Below, piece after piece: positions 1 to 8,531 of a stretch of DNA of 64,000 nucleotides. Location of the stretch: contig NZ_CP061538.1 of NCBI RefSeq assembly GCF_014705945.2, positions 1,178,001 to 1,242,000 of the forward strand. The letters run 5' to 3'. How positions within the stretch are numbered: position 1 is the stretch's first letter; every line of letters starts with the position of its first letter. Both the position numbers and the translations under genes were made by a program. Under the pieces are notes generated by a model that had not been told where the DNA came from, made no database searches, and saw only the letters and a list, made by a program, of their open reading frames with translations. Source of the DNA: Rothia amarae (GTDB lineage: Bacteria > Actinomycetota > Actinomycetes > Actinomycetales > Micrococcaceae).

Positions 1-2
1 CC

Positions 3-956
3 TCGGGGGCGATTGCTGCGGGTTTGGCGCCTTTGGGGCTTTCTCGCCGACCAAAGGATCTAGCGACTCAGCAGGCTGCGGCGTCGGTGGGGCAATCACT
101 TCTGATGGCGCGGTATACGGAGACTTTTAGTCGCTATGGTGTGCGGGTTTCTCAGGTATTGCTGACCGCCGACGATTTGATGGCGCGGGATCGGTATCGG
201 AATGCCCACCGGCAGTTAGAGCGCCTGTTGGAACTGGGGGTAATGCCCATTATTAATGAGAATGATGCCGTTGCGACTGCTGAAGTTAAATTTGGGGATA
301 ATGATCGCATCGCTGCGCTGGTGGCTCATACGGTGAAAGCAGATGCTCTGATTCTGCTCTCTGACGTGGATGCTTTGTATACGAAGCATCCTGCGCAGGG
401 TGGTGAGCGCATTGTCCAGGTGCGAGGAGCAGAAGATTTAGAGGGTGTTTCAATTGGTTCAGTAGGGTCTGCAGGAGTGGGTTCTGGTGGAATGGTGACG
501 AAGGTTCAGGCGGCTCATCTTGCTGCAGCTTCGGGTATTCCCGCTTTGGTAACTAGCGCGGCTCAGGCGCGGGCGGCTCTTGCAGGGGAGGACGTGGGAA
601 CATGGTTTTTTGCTACCGGTGTGCGGCGTTCTGTTCACGAATTGTGGTTGGAGCATCTTGCGGATATTCGCGGAGGTATTGTTCTCGATGAGGGAGCGGT
701 AGCGGCGGTGCGCCGTCGCCGTTCCCTCTTAGCAGCGGGGATTGTGAGCGTAGAAGGCAACTTTGATGGCGCCGACCCGGTGGCACTTTGCGATAGTGGG
801 GGAGCGGTGATTGCTCATGGGCTGTGTTCTTATAGTGCTACTGAAACTGCGGCAATAGCTGGTCTGCACTCGGCAGAAATCCGAGAAAAGCTGGGGGAGA
901 GCTTCGACGCTATTGCGGTGCATGCCGATAATATTGCTGTCGTGGGGCAATACTGA
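3..956 (+). CDS. proB: glutamate 5-kinase, 5'-truncated by the window edge
   Basis: Phosphorylates L-glutamate to gamma-glutamyl phosphate, the first step of proline synthesis, in the cytosol. The reading frame is open from the first bases and begins with SGAIAAG, a motif that normally lies about 50-60 residues into ProB, so the true start is upstream of the window. The kinase fold shows NENDAV and FGDNDRIAALVA, the substrate and nucleotide site. The last 75 residues or so (from RRRSLLAAGIV) form a PUA domain, as in long ProB proteins. The gene ends 54 bp before proA and probably shares its transcript. The assignment is certain; only the 5' end is unknown. Confidence 0.95.
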   Translation, partial: SGAIAAGLAPLGLSRRPKDLATQQAAASVGQSLLMARYTETFSRYGVRVSQVLLTADDLMARDRYRNAHRQLERLLELGVMPIINENDAVATAEVKFGDNDRIAALVAHTVKADALILLSDVDALYTKHPAQGGERIVQVRGAEDLEGVSIGSVGSAGVGSGGMVTKVQAAHLAAASGIPALVTSAAQARAALAGEDVGTWFFATGVRRSVHELWLEHLADIRGGIVLDEGAVAAVRRRRSLLAAGIVSVEGNFDGADPVALCDSGGAVIAHGLCSYSATETAAIAGLHSAEIREKLGESFDAIAVHADNIAVVGQY

Positions 957-1010
957 TTCTTTAGGATAAGAAACGCCCCATTCTGCGCGGTATCTGTTTA
1001 GGATAGAAGC

Positions 1011-2297
1011 ATGACTGAGAGTTCATTGACCGTTTCCGATTCTGTCATGCGCGAAGTTCGCGATATGGCGTACGACGCGCGGATAAGCTCGCGTGCTTTA
1101 GCTCGGGCAGATACTGCGTGGAAGAACAGGGGACTACAAGCGATTGCTGAGGACTTAGTAGAGCAGTCTTCGGTAATTCTGGCGCGAAATGCTGATGACG
1201 TACATCGTGAGCGCGCCAACGGCATGAGCGAGGCGATGCTCGACCGCTTATCGCTTAACCCTCAGCGTATTCAAGAGTTGGCAGATTCATTGCATGCGCT
1301 CGTGGGGCTTGCAGACCCGGTGGGGCAGGTCATTCGAGGGGCAACCCTCGATAATGGTTTGCGCATGGTGCAGACACGGGTGCCTCTGGGGGTAGTCGGG
1401 GCTATTTATGAGGCCCGACCAAACGTGACGGTCGATATCGCAGGTCTAGCGATTAAATCAGGAAATGCTGTGATGTTGCGAGGGGGCTCTGCGGCGGCGA
1501 AGACTAATCAGACCATTAGCCGTATCATTCGTGCCGCTCTCGATCGGTGTGGTCTTCCGATGGATTGTGTTCAGTCAGTTGATGAATTCGGCAGAGAGGG
1601 CGCCAACGCACTGATGCTTGCCACCGGAGCTATTGATGTTCTGATTCCCCGGGGCGGTCACAATCTTATCCAAAGCGTAGTGAAGAACGCGCGCGTCCCC
1701 GTGATTGAGACTGGGGAGGGCAACTGCCATATTTTCGTGGATATTTCTGCATCGGAGAAAATGGCCAAGGATATCTTGGTAAACGCAAAGACCCAGCGCC
1801 CCGGTACCTGCAATACGGTGGAGACCCTTCTGCTAGCAGAGGGCTCCAATGCCGCTCCTGCAGTTCTCAAAGCACTTGCTCAGGCAGGGGTGACCTTGCA
1901 CGTAGATGAGCGAACCTCCGCGCGTTTGCCTGCGGGGATTGAATATGTTCAAGCTACCGAAGAAGACTTCCATACTGAGTATGGTTCTCTTGACCTCGCG
2001 GTGGCTACGGTTGATGACGTCGATGCTGCTATCTCGCATATTCGCCGATATTCGACCGGCCACTCTGAAGCGATTGTTACGAACTCACTTGATCATGCGG
2101 AGAAATTCATTCAAGAAGTGGATTCGGCTGCCGTTTACGTCAATGCTTCTACTCGATTTACTGATGGTGGGCAATTTGGTTTGGGTGCAGAAGTAGGAAT
2201 ATCGACCCAAAAACTGCACGCCCGTGGGCCCATGGGATTAGAACAGCTCACCACCAGTAAGTGGATTGTGCGCGGTGACGGTCAAACCCGCCGCTAA
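1011..2297 (+). CDS. proA: gamma-glutamyl phosphate reductase
   Basis: Reduces gamma-glutamyl phosphate to glutamate semialdehyde with NADPH, the second step of proline synthesis, using the product of ProB encoded just upstream. The 428-residue length is normal for the family. The aldehyde-dehydrogenase fold is plain: EARPNVT near residue 134, MLRGGSAA near 155, and the catalytic cysteine C267 in RPGTCNTVETLL. The C-terminal FGLGAEVGIST motif closes the active site. The ATG at 1011 follows a short spacer after proB and no better upstream start is visible. A proBA operon is the usual arrangement. Confidence 0.97.
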   Translation: MTESSLTVSDSVMREVRDMAYDARISSRALARADTAWKNRGLQAIAEDLVEQSSVILARNADDVHRERANGMSEAMLDRLSLNPQRIQELADSLHALVGLADPVGQVIRGATLDNGLRMVQTRVPLGVVGAIYEARPNVTVDIAGLAIKSGNAVMLRGGSAAAKTNQTISRIIRAALDRCGLPMDCVQSVDEFGREGANALMLATGAIDVLIPRGGHNLIQSVVKNARVPVIETGEGNCHIFVDISASEKMAKDILVNAKTQRPGTCNTVETLLLAEGSNAAPAVLKALAQAGVTLHVDERTSARLPAGIEYVQATEEDFHTEYGSLDLAVATVDDVDAAISHIRRYSTGHSEAIVTNSLDHAEKFIQEVDSAAVYVNASTRFTDGGQFGLGAEVGISTQKLHARGPMGLEQLTTSKWIVRGDGQTRR

Positions 2298-2421
2298 AAG
2301 CACGACGTTTTTAGCCACTATACCCAGTTCACAATGCGAATAATCGATTAAAAGCCGGTAGCATGGTGACTAAACATCTGCATTTGCTCTCACACACACG
2401 AGCTTTTCGGAAAGGAATTTC

Positions 2422-2661
2422 ATGAACGAGATTTTTCTAGCAGCAGCGGAAGCTGAAGCTGAGCACGGCGAACAGCTGATGCTCTTGGGGCTTCCCACCT
2501 ACTGGTTCGGTATCATTGCCGCTATCATTTTTATTGCGCTTTTCCTCGTCACTATCTCTTTCAGCGGTCGAAGCATTGTACGCCCCGACCATGCTGGCAA
2601 CATCATCGGCCACGATGAAGAACAGGCGATGGCAGACTACAAGGCAAAGCACCGCCACTAA
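2422..2661 (+). CDS. small single-pass membrane protein between proA and nadD
   Basis: A 79-residue protein of unknown function. It has a short acidic N-terminus, one hydrophobic segment at about residues 26-47 (WFGIIAAIIFIALFLVTISF) and a polar, His-rich tail, so it is probably anchored in the cytoplasmic membrane. The start ATG is supported by a clear ribosome-binding site (GGAAAGG, 2409-2415). I recall similar small proteins at this place between proA and nadD in Micrococcaceae, but I cannot name a family. It is not a shadow of another gene, since nothing competes on either strand. Confidence 0.75.
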   Translation: MNEIFLAAAEAEAEHGEQLMLLGLPTYWFGIIAAIIFIALFLVTISFSGRSIVRPDHAGNIIGHDEEQAMADYKAKHRH

Positions 2662-2670
2662 TTTTTTCGT

Positions 2671-2709
2671 GAAAGTCGGCGCATCCATACCAGGGGTGCG
2701 CCGACTTTC
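2671..2709 (+). terminator. perfect 13-bp hairpin between the small membrane gene and nadD
   Basis: Bases 2671-2683 (GAAAGTCGGCGCA) are exactly complementary to 2697-2709, with a 13-nt loop. No T-run follows on the plus strand, so it may be a weak terminator, or a processing or attenuation structure only 18 bp ahead of the nadD start. Confidence 0.5.
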
Positions 2710-2727
2710 GTACTGTCCAGGAGTTTT

Positions 2728-3450
2728 ATGAGCGTCCTACCTCATTTCCCCCAAGAATTTACGAATATACCTCCGCGCGTAGAAGGCCGCACCCGTTTAG
2801 GGGTCATGGGTGGAACTTTTGACCCCATCCATCACGGTCACCTCGTAGCGGCAAGTGAAGTAGCAGCCCTTCTTGATTTAGACGAGGTAGTTTTCGTACC
2901 CACCGGTCAGCCCTGGCAAAAGGCAAATAAAAGGCAGGTATCAGATGCCGAGCACCGCTATCTGATGACCGTCATCGCCACCGCGTCCAATCCCCGTTTT
3001 ACAGTCAGCCGGGTTGATATTGATCGTGAAGGTCCCACCTATACCATCGACACGCTCAACGATTTGCGTGCGCTCCGACCTCAGAGTGACCTCTTCTTCA
3101 TAACTGGCGCCGATGCCATGAATCAGCTCATGACCTGGAAAGACTCCGATAAACTGTGGAACCTTGCCTACTTTGTAGGCGTGACACGCCCAGGACACAA
3201 ACTCGAAGTCCCGGATGTAGGACCAGAGCATTTCGCACTCATGGAAGTACCCGCTATGGCAATCTCTTCCACCGACATCAGAGAGCGCTCTGCTAACCAC
3301 ATGCCCGTCTGGTACTTAGTGCCAGATGGGGTGGTTCAATATATCAATAAGTACGACCTTTACCATGCAACTGCATACACAGCAGAAGACCTCCCACACT
3401 ATTCGGATGGCCTCCCGCACGGTGCCCATGAGCTGCGAAGCGGCGAATAA
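2728..3450 (+). CDS. nadD: nicotinate-nucleotide adenylyltransferase
   Basis: Transfers AMP from ATP to nicotinate mononucleotide to give deamido-NAD, a late step of NAD synthesis. The signature [12 protein letters not shown] lies at residues 28-39 and the second nucleotidyl-transferase motif ISSTDIRER at 179-187. The length of 240 includes a 20-residue N-terminal extension and a C-terminal tail of about 30 residues beyond the core, which is common in actinobacteria. The start ATG has CAGGAG upstream (2719-2724). It lies before rsfS, the usual nadD-rsfS neighbourhood, with one extra gene between them. Confidence 0.96.
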   Translation: MSVLPHFPQEFTNIPPRVEGRTRLGVMGGTFDPIHHGHLVAASEVAALLDLDEVVFVPTGQPWQKANKRQVSDAEHRYLMTVIATASNPRFTVSRVDIDREGPTYTIDTLNDLRALRPQSDLFFITGADAMNQLMTWKDSDKLWNLAYFVGVTRPGHKLEVPDVGPEHFALMEVPAMAISSTDIRERSANHMPVWYLVPDGVVQYINKYDLYHATAYTAEDLPHYSDGLPHGAHELRSGE

Positions 3451-3544
3451 AACCCCTGTGGGATAAAATCCCTCAAGCTCAACCCCCTTAGGCGTTGCTA
3501 GTATGGGTTTAGAGCAGACTCAGTTCTTCTGAAGCGAGGAAATC

Positions 3545-4627
3545 TTGACTGAAAATAAAGACGAGGCAGTAGGAAACGACGCCGAGAATAACAGTTACCT
3601 TTTTGAACCGTTCATCACCGCGGACGGTCTAGAGGTACCCCCTCCGACTCGTCCGATGGGTCCGCGTCGTCTTGCTCGATACAGAGACGACGTTGCCTCC
3701 TACCTGCGCGCCAAAAGAGACGGCAGGCCTCTGCCCGAGGAGCCCATAGCTTTTATGCCGAACTCCGCTGAGGATCAAGGAGTCACCGAAGAAACCCTGG
3801 AAGTACAGCGCAAATTTGCTGCACTCTCCGCTATGGGGGACATTAAAGGTCCCGATGCCGCTAATGACATTACTGCCGGCGGTAAGGATCAGCGTGAAGA
3901 CGCCGCAGTAGTGGACGCCACGCCGGTACCACAGATGAACGAAACAACTTCATCACCCCTTGATCTGGCCGCCGTCGATCACGATGCGACAACCGACATC
4001 ACCTATGGCGGTGACGTCATCGTAGATGAAGACGAAGATGCAACTGACGAATACGATGCGCTCGCCGGTGAAGACTCAGCAACTGCCCCTGAGCAAGATT
4101 TCTCTGAAAATCAGGCAGAGGCATCTGGGCGGGCACCTGCTGATTACGCTACAGAGCACATCGAAGTCCGCTTGCCTCTACCCGTCCCGGCGCTCCAGGC
4201 GCAGGGACTAGATTTGAGTACCCTGGATAGATCGGACGATGACGAAGTCGAGGCATGGGAACCCCTTCACCCGAATAACTCATCTGAGGCACCTAAACAG
4301 GATTCGGCGATGGATTCTGCTTACTCAGATATGTCCGTTCATTCTGTTGATGAGTCTGCTCCGCACTTGACACCGTGGATCACTTCAGAGCAGCCCGTCG
4401 TCTCTCAAGAAGAGTCTGCGGATGAGACTCAGAATACTGAAGATACTTCCGAACCTGAAGAAGTACCCCCCGCAGATGAGGCACCTTCACGGGATGTGCT
4501 GGCTACCCCTGATGATTCAACGGCGCCCGTAGAGGAAAATCGGAAATCTTCTGCAAAAACAGGTTTGCTGTTATTCCTGCTCATGCTTGTGGTCTTGATC
4601 GCTGTGACCCTTTTCTTTGTACTATAA
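3545..4627 (+). CDS. acidic tail-anchored membrane protein of unknown function
   Basis: A 360-residue protein with no recognised domain. The first 70 residues are mixed and basic (PPPTRPMGPRRLARYRDD). Residues of about 90-335 are low-complexity and strongly acidic (many D, E, S, T). A single hydrophobic segment at about 338-360 reaches the end of the chain, so the bulk is predicted to be cytosolic and tail-anchored. The start is TTG at 3545 behind GAGGAA (3536-3541). It sits between nadD and rsfS, where actinobacteria often carry a poorly conserved membrane gene. That it belongs to the nadD-rsfS transcript is inference. Confidence 0.7.
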   Translation: MTENKDEAVGNDAENNSYLFEPFITADGLEVPPPTRPMGPRRLARYRDDVASYLRAKRDGRPLPEEPIAFMPNSAEDQGVTEETLEVQRKFAALSAMGDIKGPDAANDITAGGKDQREDAAVVDATPVPQMNETTSSPLDLAAVDHDATTDITYGGDVIVDEDEDATDEYDALAGEDSATAPEQDFSENQAEASGRAPADYATEHIEVRLPLPVPALQAQGLDLSTLDRSDDDEVEAWEPLHPNNSSEAPKQDSAMDSAYSDMSVHSVDESAPHLTPWITSEQPVVSQEESADETQNTEDTSEPEEVPPADEAPSRDVLATPDDSTAPVEENRKSSAKTGLLLFLLMLVVLIAVTLFFVL

Positions 4628-4681
4628 GATTGATATTTTCTCCTTTACCGACCGCGGTAAATCGAGTGTCGAAAGGACACC

Positions 4682-5128
4682 ATGACTGCATCAGCCGAAT
4701 CTATTAAGGCTCTAAAAATTGCTGCTCAGGCAGCCGAAGAAATGCAGGGAACTAATTTGTTCGCTGTTGATACCTCAGAAGCTATGGGGCTTATCGATGG
4801 CTTCTTGGTCGTCTCCGCTCATAACGAGCGCTTGGTCAATGCGATTGTGGACGAAGTTGAAGACAAACTCCGTGAAGAGATGAGCTGGAAACCCGCCCGC
4901 CGTGAAGGACGTGCCGGCGGTCGTTGGGTACTGCTGGACTTCGAGGATATCGTTGTACACGTTCAGCATGAAGAAGACCGTGCATTCTATGCGTTGGATC
5001 GCCTGTGGTCGGAAGCACCCCGTATTGAACTGGGTGTGGAAGGCGAAACTGAATTTACCGAAAAGGTAGACCAGGAAGCTGACCAGCGCATCATCACTGC
5101 TGAAGACGAAGTAAAAATCGAAGACTAA
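4682..5128 (+). CDS. rsfS: ribosome silencing factor RsfS
   Basis: Binds ribosomal protein L14 on the 50S subunit and blocks subunit joining in starved cells (family knowledge). The 148-residue protein shows the RsfS core: an N-terminal AAEEMQGTNLFAVD, LVVSAHNERLVNAIVDEVED, and the conserved WVLLDFEDIVVHVQHEEDRAFYALDRLW strand-helix pair. The C-terminal 30 residues are acidic and not part of the core. The ATG at 4682 follows GAAAGGA. Its place downstream of nadD is the classic genomic context and supports the assignment. Confidence 0.95.
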   Translation: MTASAESIKALKIAAQAAEEMQGTNLFAVDTSEAMGLIDGFLVVSAHNERLVNAIVDEVEDKLREEMSWKPARREGRAGGRWVLLDFEDIVVHVQHEEDRAFYALDRLWSEAPRIELGVEGETEFTEKVDQEADQRIITAEDEVKIED

Positions 5129-5199
5129 TTCTTCAAGTTGCACAGGTGGAGCACACTTGTGTACACTGGTTGAGTGCTTACGGGCATTCAACTAAATAC

Positions 5200-5272
5200 G
5201 GGGATATGGCGCAGCTGGTAGCGCACTTGCATGGCATGCAAGGGGTCAGGGGTTCGAGTCCCCTTATCTCCA
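5200..5272 (+). tRNA. tRNA-Ala (anticodon GGC)
   Basis: The full cloverleaf can be drawn. The acceptor stem GGGGATA (5200-5206) pairs with TATCTCC (5265-5271) with one G-T pair. The D-stem is GCGC, and the anticodon stem is CTTGC/GCAAG with loop ATGGCAT, placing anticodon GGC at 5233-5235. The T-arm is AGGGG-TTCGAGT-CCCCT, followed by discriminator A at 5272. CCA is not encoded. It decodes GCC alanine codons. Confidence 0.97.
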
Positions 5273-5277
5273 CACTG

Positions 5278-5324
5278 ACAAGACCCGAATCTTTCCATCA
5301 TTGATGGTGAGGTTCGGGTCTTGT
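5278..5324 (+). terminator. hairpin terminator after tRNA-Ala
   Basis: A 12-bp stem, ACAAGACCCGAA (5278-5289) with TTCGGGTCTTGT (5313-5324), encloses a second small stem CCATCA/TGATGG. It starts 6 nt after the tRNA. The T-run is poor, so termination may be partly factor-dependent. Confidence 0.65.
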
Positions 5325-5718
5325 GGTATTTCCTCGCAAATGAAGGCTTGCATAGCGGTCTGCGACATCATCTGGGCAGGGCGCAAGGAACCAGCGGTGC
5401 ATCTGTAGATAGAGAGCAGGTTGTTCGTTCCACTCGTGAGTCTTGCAACGACGTGCGCGAGGAAGAGATAGAGGAAACTGCTGAAAACCTCACTGGCAGG
5501 TTCTGAACCCGCCCAACTTAATCTTCGATGCGGCTGAAGTACTAGAGAGTAGAGAGCGATGATCTGATTGTTGCTTTTTGTGTCGGGCGTTTCTGCAGGT
5601 CATATCCCTCTTCAAAAAATGCGTTTTATGTGCGCCAGTGAGTCCCTAGGATGGATGAGAAGTTCCCCCCCAACTTCCTCCCAAGAATTAAATCCCCCGA
5701 AAGAAGTCAGATTCTCCT
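5325..5718. other. intergenic stretch without a convincing gene
   Basis: About 390 bp with no open frame that has both a ribosome-binding site and protein-like composition. A run of C around 5668-5675 and short A/G-rich stretches are the only visible features. It may be remnant sequence next to the decayed gene further downstream. Confidence 0.5.
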
Positions 5719-6162
5719 ATGACCCCCGAAGAATTTCAGAATCATCTGCTAGAGCAGAACATCCATCAAAAGCTCAATAAATCGCCCCAGTATGCGGCTC
5801 GAAAACTCACTCAGCTGCTTTTAGAGGATCGTCCTCTCACCATCGAGCGCACTGAAGTGGCTTACACACTGTGTGAGGGTGATGCGATTGGTGCCATGAT
5901 GTTCGGTCCACAAAAAGTCTGCTTGTATTTACTCCGCCGAGATCTAGTTTTTTGCTTGATGGATTACCGAGAAATTGTCTCGACGCAGATTAAGACGACG
6001 TTTTGGAGCCGTCATAGATATCTTGAAGTGATGTTGAGCGATGGGCGGACCTTACAGATTCCTTCCTTGTACATGCAGGGAACGATTGAACCGGTGCAAT
6101 ATGAACTCAACCGGCGCGTGATGGGCGCGAAAGCATTTAGAAAAGTTCCTGCTTTCTTCTAG
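5719..6162 (+). CDS. hypothetical protein, possible bacterial PH-like fold
   Basis: A 147-residue protein I do not recognise. After a helical, charged N-terminus of about 40 residues, it alternates short hydrophobic strands with turns. These include VCLYLLRRDLVFCLMDYREIV, then FWSRHRYLEVML and DGRTLQIPSL, and a final amphipathic helix ends it. That strand pattern with a terminal helix resembles bacterial PH-like domains; this is an inference from pattern only. The ATG has only a weak upstream AGAAG. It lies alone between the tRNA-Ala terminator and the FrnE pseudogene, in what looks like an accessory stretch. Confidence 0.55.
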   Translation: MTPEEFQNHLLEQNIHQKLNKSPQYAARKLTQLLLEDRPLTIERTEVAYTLCEGDAIGAMMFGPQKVCLYLLRRDLVFCLMDYREIVSTQIKTTFWSRHRYLEVMLSDGRTLQIPSLYMQGTIEPVQYELNRRVMGAKAFRKVPAFF

Positions 6163-6237
6163 AAAACAACAGGGAGTATGCTGGGTCACTCTACAGTTAT
6201 TCAGAGGTAAATATATTTTTTGAAGAAAGTATTACCC

Positions 6238-6609
6238 ATGAAAATCGAGATGTGGTCGGACATCATTTGCCCTTTCTGTACCATCGGGAAACGGCATCTA
6301 GAACTTGCCCTCGAACAGTTTGAGCATGCCGAGGACGCCGCCATCATCTGGCGCTCCTTCGAGCTAGAGCCCAACGCACCTGATGAAGTCGAAGGAAATG
6401 TAGCAGAAGGCGTCGCACAGAAATACGGCATGTCATTGGAACAGTCTATCGAGAGCCAAAAAGATGTAGCTCGCCGCGCACAAGCACCGGAGATGATTCT
6501 CGGTGCGCTGCGTTAAGTATGGGTAGAACTACACCCGCAACAGACACCGCAATTTATCGCCCTGGACGGCACTGGGAACGCACCTACTTGCGGACCCGCC
6601 GGCTGCTAA
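6238..6609 (+). pseudogene. DsbA-family (FrnE-like) thiol oxidoreductase, internally deleted and with an in-frame stop
   Basis: The first 80 residues match the start of FrnE-like DsbA proteins: MKIEMWSDIICPFC with the CPFC redox motif (C11, C14), then the TIGKRHLELALE helix and WRSFELEPNAP. Near base 6478 the frame jumps straight to AQAPEMILGALR, which in intact proteins lies roughly 100 residues further on, next to the C-terminus. A TAA at 6514-6516 then interrupts the frame. Reading on in the same frame to the stop at 6607-6609 still gives the family C-terminus, ending in CGPAGC. So this gene lost its middle and later, or at the same time, gained a stop. Family proteins are usually a little over 200 residues. 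A functional 92-residue thioredoxin-like fragment cannot be excluded but is unlikely. Confidence 0.85.
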
Positions 6610-6704
6610 CACCACCCAGAGATTAGGCCTCAATAACCTAAACTTCACACTCGGTTATCTCCGCTCCAAACCTACCGGCAGACATTACAGCTGAGTATCG
6701 TAAA

Positions 6705-6734
6705 GAGTGGGAGGGAAAATTACACCTCCCACTC
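6705..6734 (+). terminator. hairpin in the leader of the butanediol-dehydrogenase-type gene
   Basis: GAGTGGGAGG (6705-6714) is exactly complementary to CCTCCCACTC (6725-6734) with a 10-nt A/T-rich loop. It lies 27 bp before the dehydrogenase start. It has no T-run, so it could be a terminator remnant of the FrnE transcript or a leader element. Confidence 0.4.
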
Positions 6735-6761
6735 CAAACCTCTTGAACTCAGGTGAAAATG

Positions 6762-7850
6762 ATGAAGGCAGCACGTTTTTACGATCGCGGAGATATCCGA
6801 ATCGAAGATATCCCTGAACCCACCCCAGACACCGGAGAAGTACTCATCAAAGTAGCCTGGTGCGGAATCTGCGGAACAGACCTCCACGAATACCTAGATG
6901 GCCCCATCTTCTGCCCCACCCATGACACACCGCACCCTATTTCCGGTGAAACCGCCCCAGTGACCATGGGACACGAATTTTCAGGAGTCATCGAAGCACT
7001 AGGTGGGGGAATAGATGACCTGGAAGTCGGCGACCACGTTGTCGTCGAACCCTACATCATTGACAACAGCATCGATACCGGCGAAACCTCAAAGACCTAT
7101 CATCTCTCTCCACACATGAACTTCATAGGTTTAGCAGGACGCGGCGGGGGACTCTCCGAAAAAGTCGCCGTCAAACGACGCTGGGTCCACAAAATCTCAC
7201 CCACCATCCCCCTCGATCAAGCAGCTCTCATCGAACCCCTCAGCGTGGGATACCACGCAGTAGAACGAGCAGGAGACATCCGCCCCGGTGACGTCGCCCT
7301 CGTAGGCGGCGCCGGCCCCATCGGACTACTCACCGCCGCAGTCCTCAAAGCCAAAGGCGCCACCGTCGTCATCTCTGAGCTTTCAACTCTACGACGACAA
7401 AAAGCCCAAGAAACCGGGGTAGCAGATTACACCTTCTCACCCCAGGAAACCGACATCGTAGAAGAAATTTCGAAGCTCACCGACGGACGGGGAGCTGACA
7501 TCGCCTTCGAATGCACCTCCGTCAACGCAGTACTCGACACACTCTTTGACGCCATCAAACCTACCGGCGTCATCGTCGTCGTCTCCATCTGGGGCAAACC
7601 AGCACAACTCGACATGCAAAAACTAGTCCTCAAAGAAGTCGACCTCCGCGGCACCATCGCCTACGTCAACAGCCACCCCCAAACCATCAAACTCGTAGAA
7701 TCCGGAAAAATCGACCTCGCCCCCTTCATCACCGGAAAAATCATGGTCGATGAGCTCATAGACAAAGGCTTCGACACCCTCATCCACCGCAACGAAACAG
7801 CAGTAAAAATCCTTGCCACCACAGACCCCGCCCTACTCCACCGCCCATAA
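6762..7850 (+). CDS. zinc-dependent alcohol dehydrogenase, (R,R)-butanediol dehydrogenase type
   Basis: A 362-residue medium-chain dehydrogenase, expected to interconvert acetoin/diacetyl-type ketones and 2,3-butanediol with NAD(H). Catalytic zinc ligands are visible: C34 in WCGICGTDLHEY, and H71/E72 in MGHEFSG. The NAD-binding motif VGGAGPIGLLTA lies near residue 178. The structural-zinc four-cysteine lobe is replaced by a Cys-free loop leading to MNFIGLAGRGGGLSE, a pattern I associate with the butanediol dehydrogenase branch. AGGTGA (6751-6756) places the start at ATG 6762 rather than the in-frame GTG at 6753. Its codons end in C far more often than those of the proBA or ruv genes. The exact substrate is inferred from family resemblance only. 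Confidence 0.85.
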   Translation: MKAARFYDRGDIRIEDIPEPTPDTGEVLIKVAWCGICGTDLHEYLDGPIFCPTHDTPHPISGETAPVTMGHEFSGVIEALGGGIDDLEVGDHVVVEPYIIDNSIDTGETSKTYHLSPHMNFIGLAGRGGGLSEKVAVKRRWVHKISPTIPLDQAALIEPLSVGYHAVERAGDIRPGDVALVGGAGPIGLLTAAVLKAKGATVVISELSTLRRQKAQETGVADYTFSPQETDIVEEISKLTDGRGADIAFECTSVNAVLDTLFDAIKPTGVIVVVSIWGKPAQLDMQKLVLKEVDLRGTIAYVNSHPQTIKLVESGKIDLAPFITGKIMVDELIDKGFDTLIHRNETAVKILATTDPALLHRP

Positions 7851-7867
7851 CACCCCACACAACAAAC

Positions 7868-7900
7868 TGAGGGAGTCTCACCCCAACCGAGACTCCCTCA
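7868..7900 (+). terminator. 12-bp perfect hairpin after the dehydrogenase
   Basis: TGAGGGAGTCTC (7868-7879) pairs with GAGACTCCCTCA (7889-7900) around a 9-nt loop, 18 bp after the dehydrogenase stop. A U-tract is lacking on the plus strand; an A-run follows instead. Confidence 0.6.
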
Positions 7901-7994
7901 CCCCACCCTAAAAAAACAAAAACTTTAACCACTAACTACACCAAACCCATGTAATAGATTTATGAAATCCCTGGGAACAAGCTATATTTTTGGT

Positions 7995-8432
7995 ATGGGT
8001 AATAAAAAAGTTTTGGCTACACTAGCAATCGGAGCCACCGTTGTGCTCAGCGGCTGCGCACAAACCATCGTCCCAGGACTGGGACTCGAAAAAGCATCAG
8101 GTTTTGAAGACAACCGAGACTCACTGGTCATCGAAGCGGCGGTAAAAGACGCCAAAACCGGTGAACTCAAGCCCGGTAACATCACCGTAACCCAAGACCA
8201 AATGGACTTCGACGGCAACCGCAAAGACTTCGGCCCCGAAGAATCCTACTTCAAAGTCGTCACCGACGAAGGCGAATCAGTCTCCGGCCACCTCATCCGA
8301 GTCGTCGTCCAAGCAAACGACCCCGAAGCAGAAGTACACTGCGCCATCAAAGACATCACCAAAAAAGAACCAACTCACGCCACAGAATCCGAAGGCGAAG
8401 GCTCAGCAACCTGCCAAATCGACGTCAGCTAA
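7995..8432 (+). CDS. lipoprotein of unknown function
   Basis: A 145-residue exported protein. The N-terminus is a textbook lipoprotein signal: basic MGNKK, a hydrophobic core, then lipobox LSGC with the lipid-carrying Cys at residue 21. The mature part is acidic and contains two further cysteines near the end (EVHCAIKD and SATCQIDVS) that could form a disulfide. I chose ATG 7995 over the in-frame ATG 7962 because it gives the normal signal-peptide length. No ribosome-binding site precedes it; TATATT at 7983-7988 lies 7-12 bp upstream, as expected for a leaderless transcript. No family is recognised. It is flanked by hairpins and so is probably transcribed alone. Confidence 0.75.
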   Translation: MGNKKVLATLAIGATVVLSGCAQTIVPGLGLEKASGFEDNRDSLVIEAAVKDAKTGELKPGNITVTQDQMDFDGNRKDFGPEESYFKVVTDEGESVSGHLIRVVVQANDPEAEVHCAIKDITKKEPTHATESEGEGSATCQIDVS

Positions 8433-8452
8433 CCCTTAAACACCACCAAGAC

Positions 8453-8490
8453 AGCGGATTTTTTCACACCCGAAAAAATCCGCTTTCTTT
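8453..8490 (+). terminator. Rho-independent terminator after the lipoprotein gene
   Basis: AGCGGATTTTTTC (8453-8465) pairs exactly with GAAAAAATCCGCT (8472-8484), and TTCTTT follows. It is symmetrical and could work in both directions. Confidence 0.8.
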
Positions 8491-8531
8491 ATGCGCTCCA
8501 CCAACCCAAAACATATGGAAAACTAGAGGAC

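Noticed and set aside
5321-5506. Open frame of 61 codons after tRNA-Ala
   Set aside because: It begins inside the terminator hairpin, has no ribosome-binding site and no protein-like pattern.
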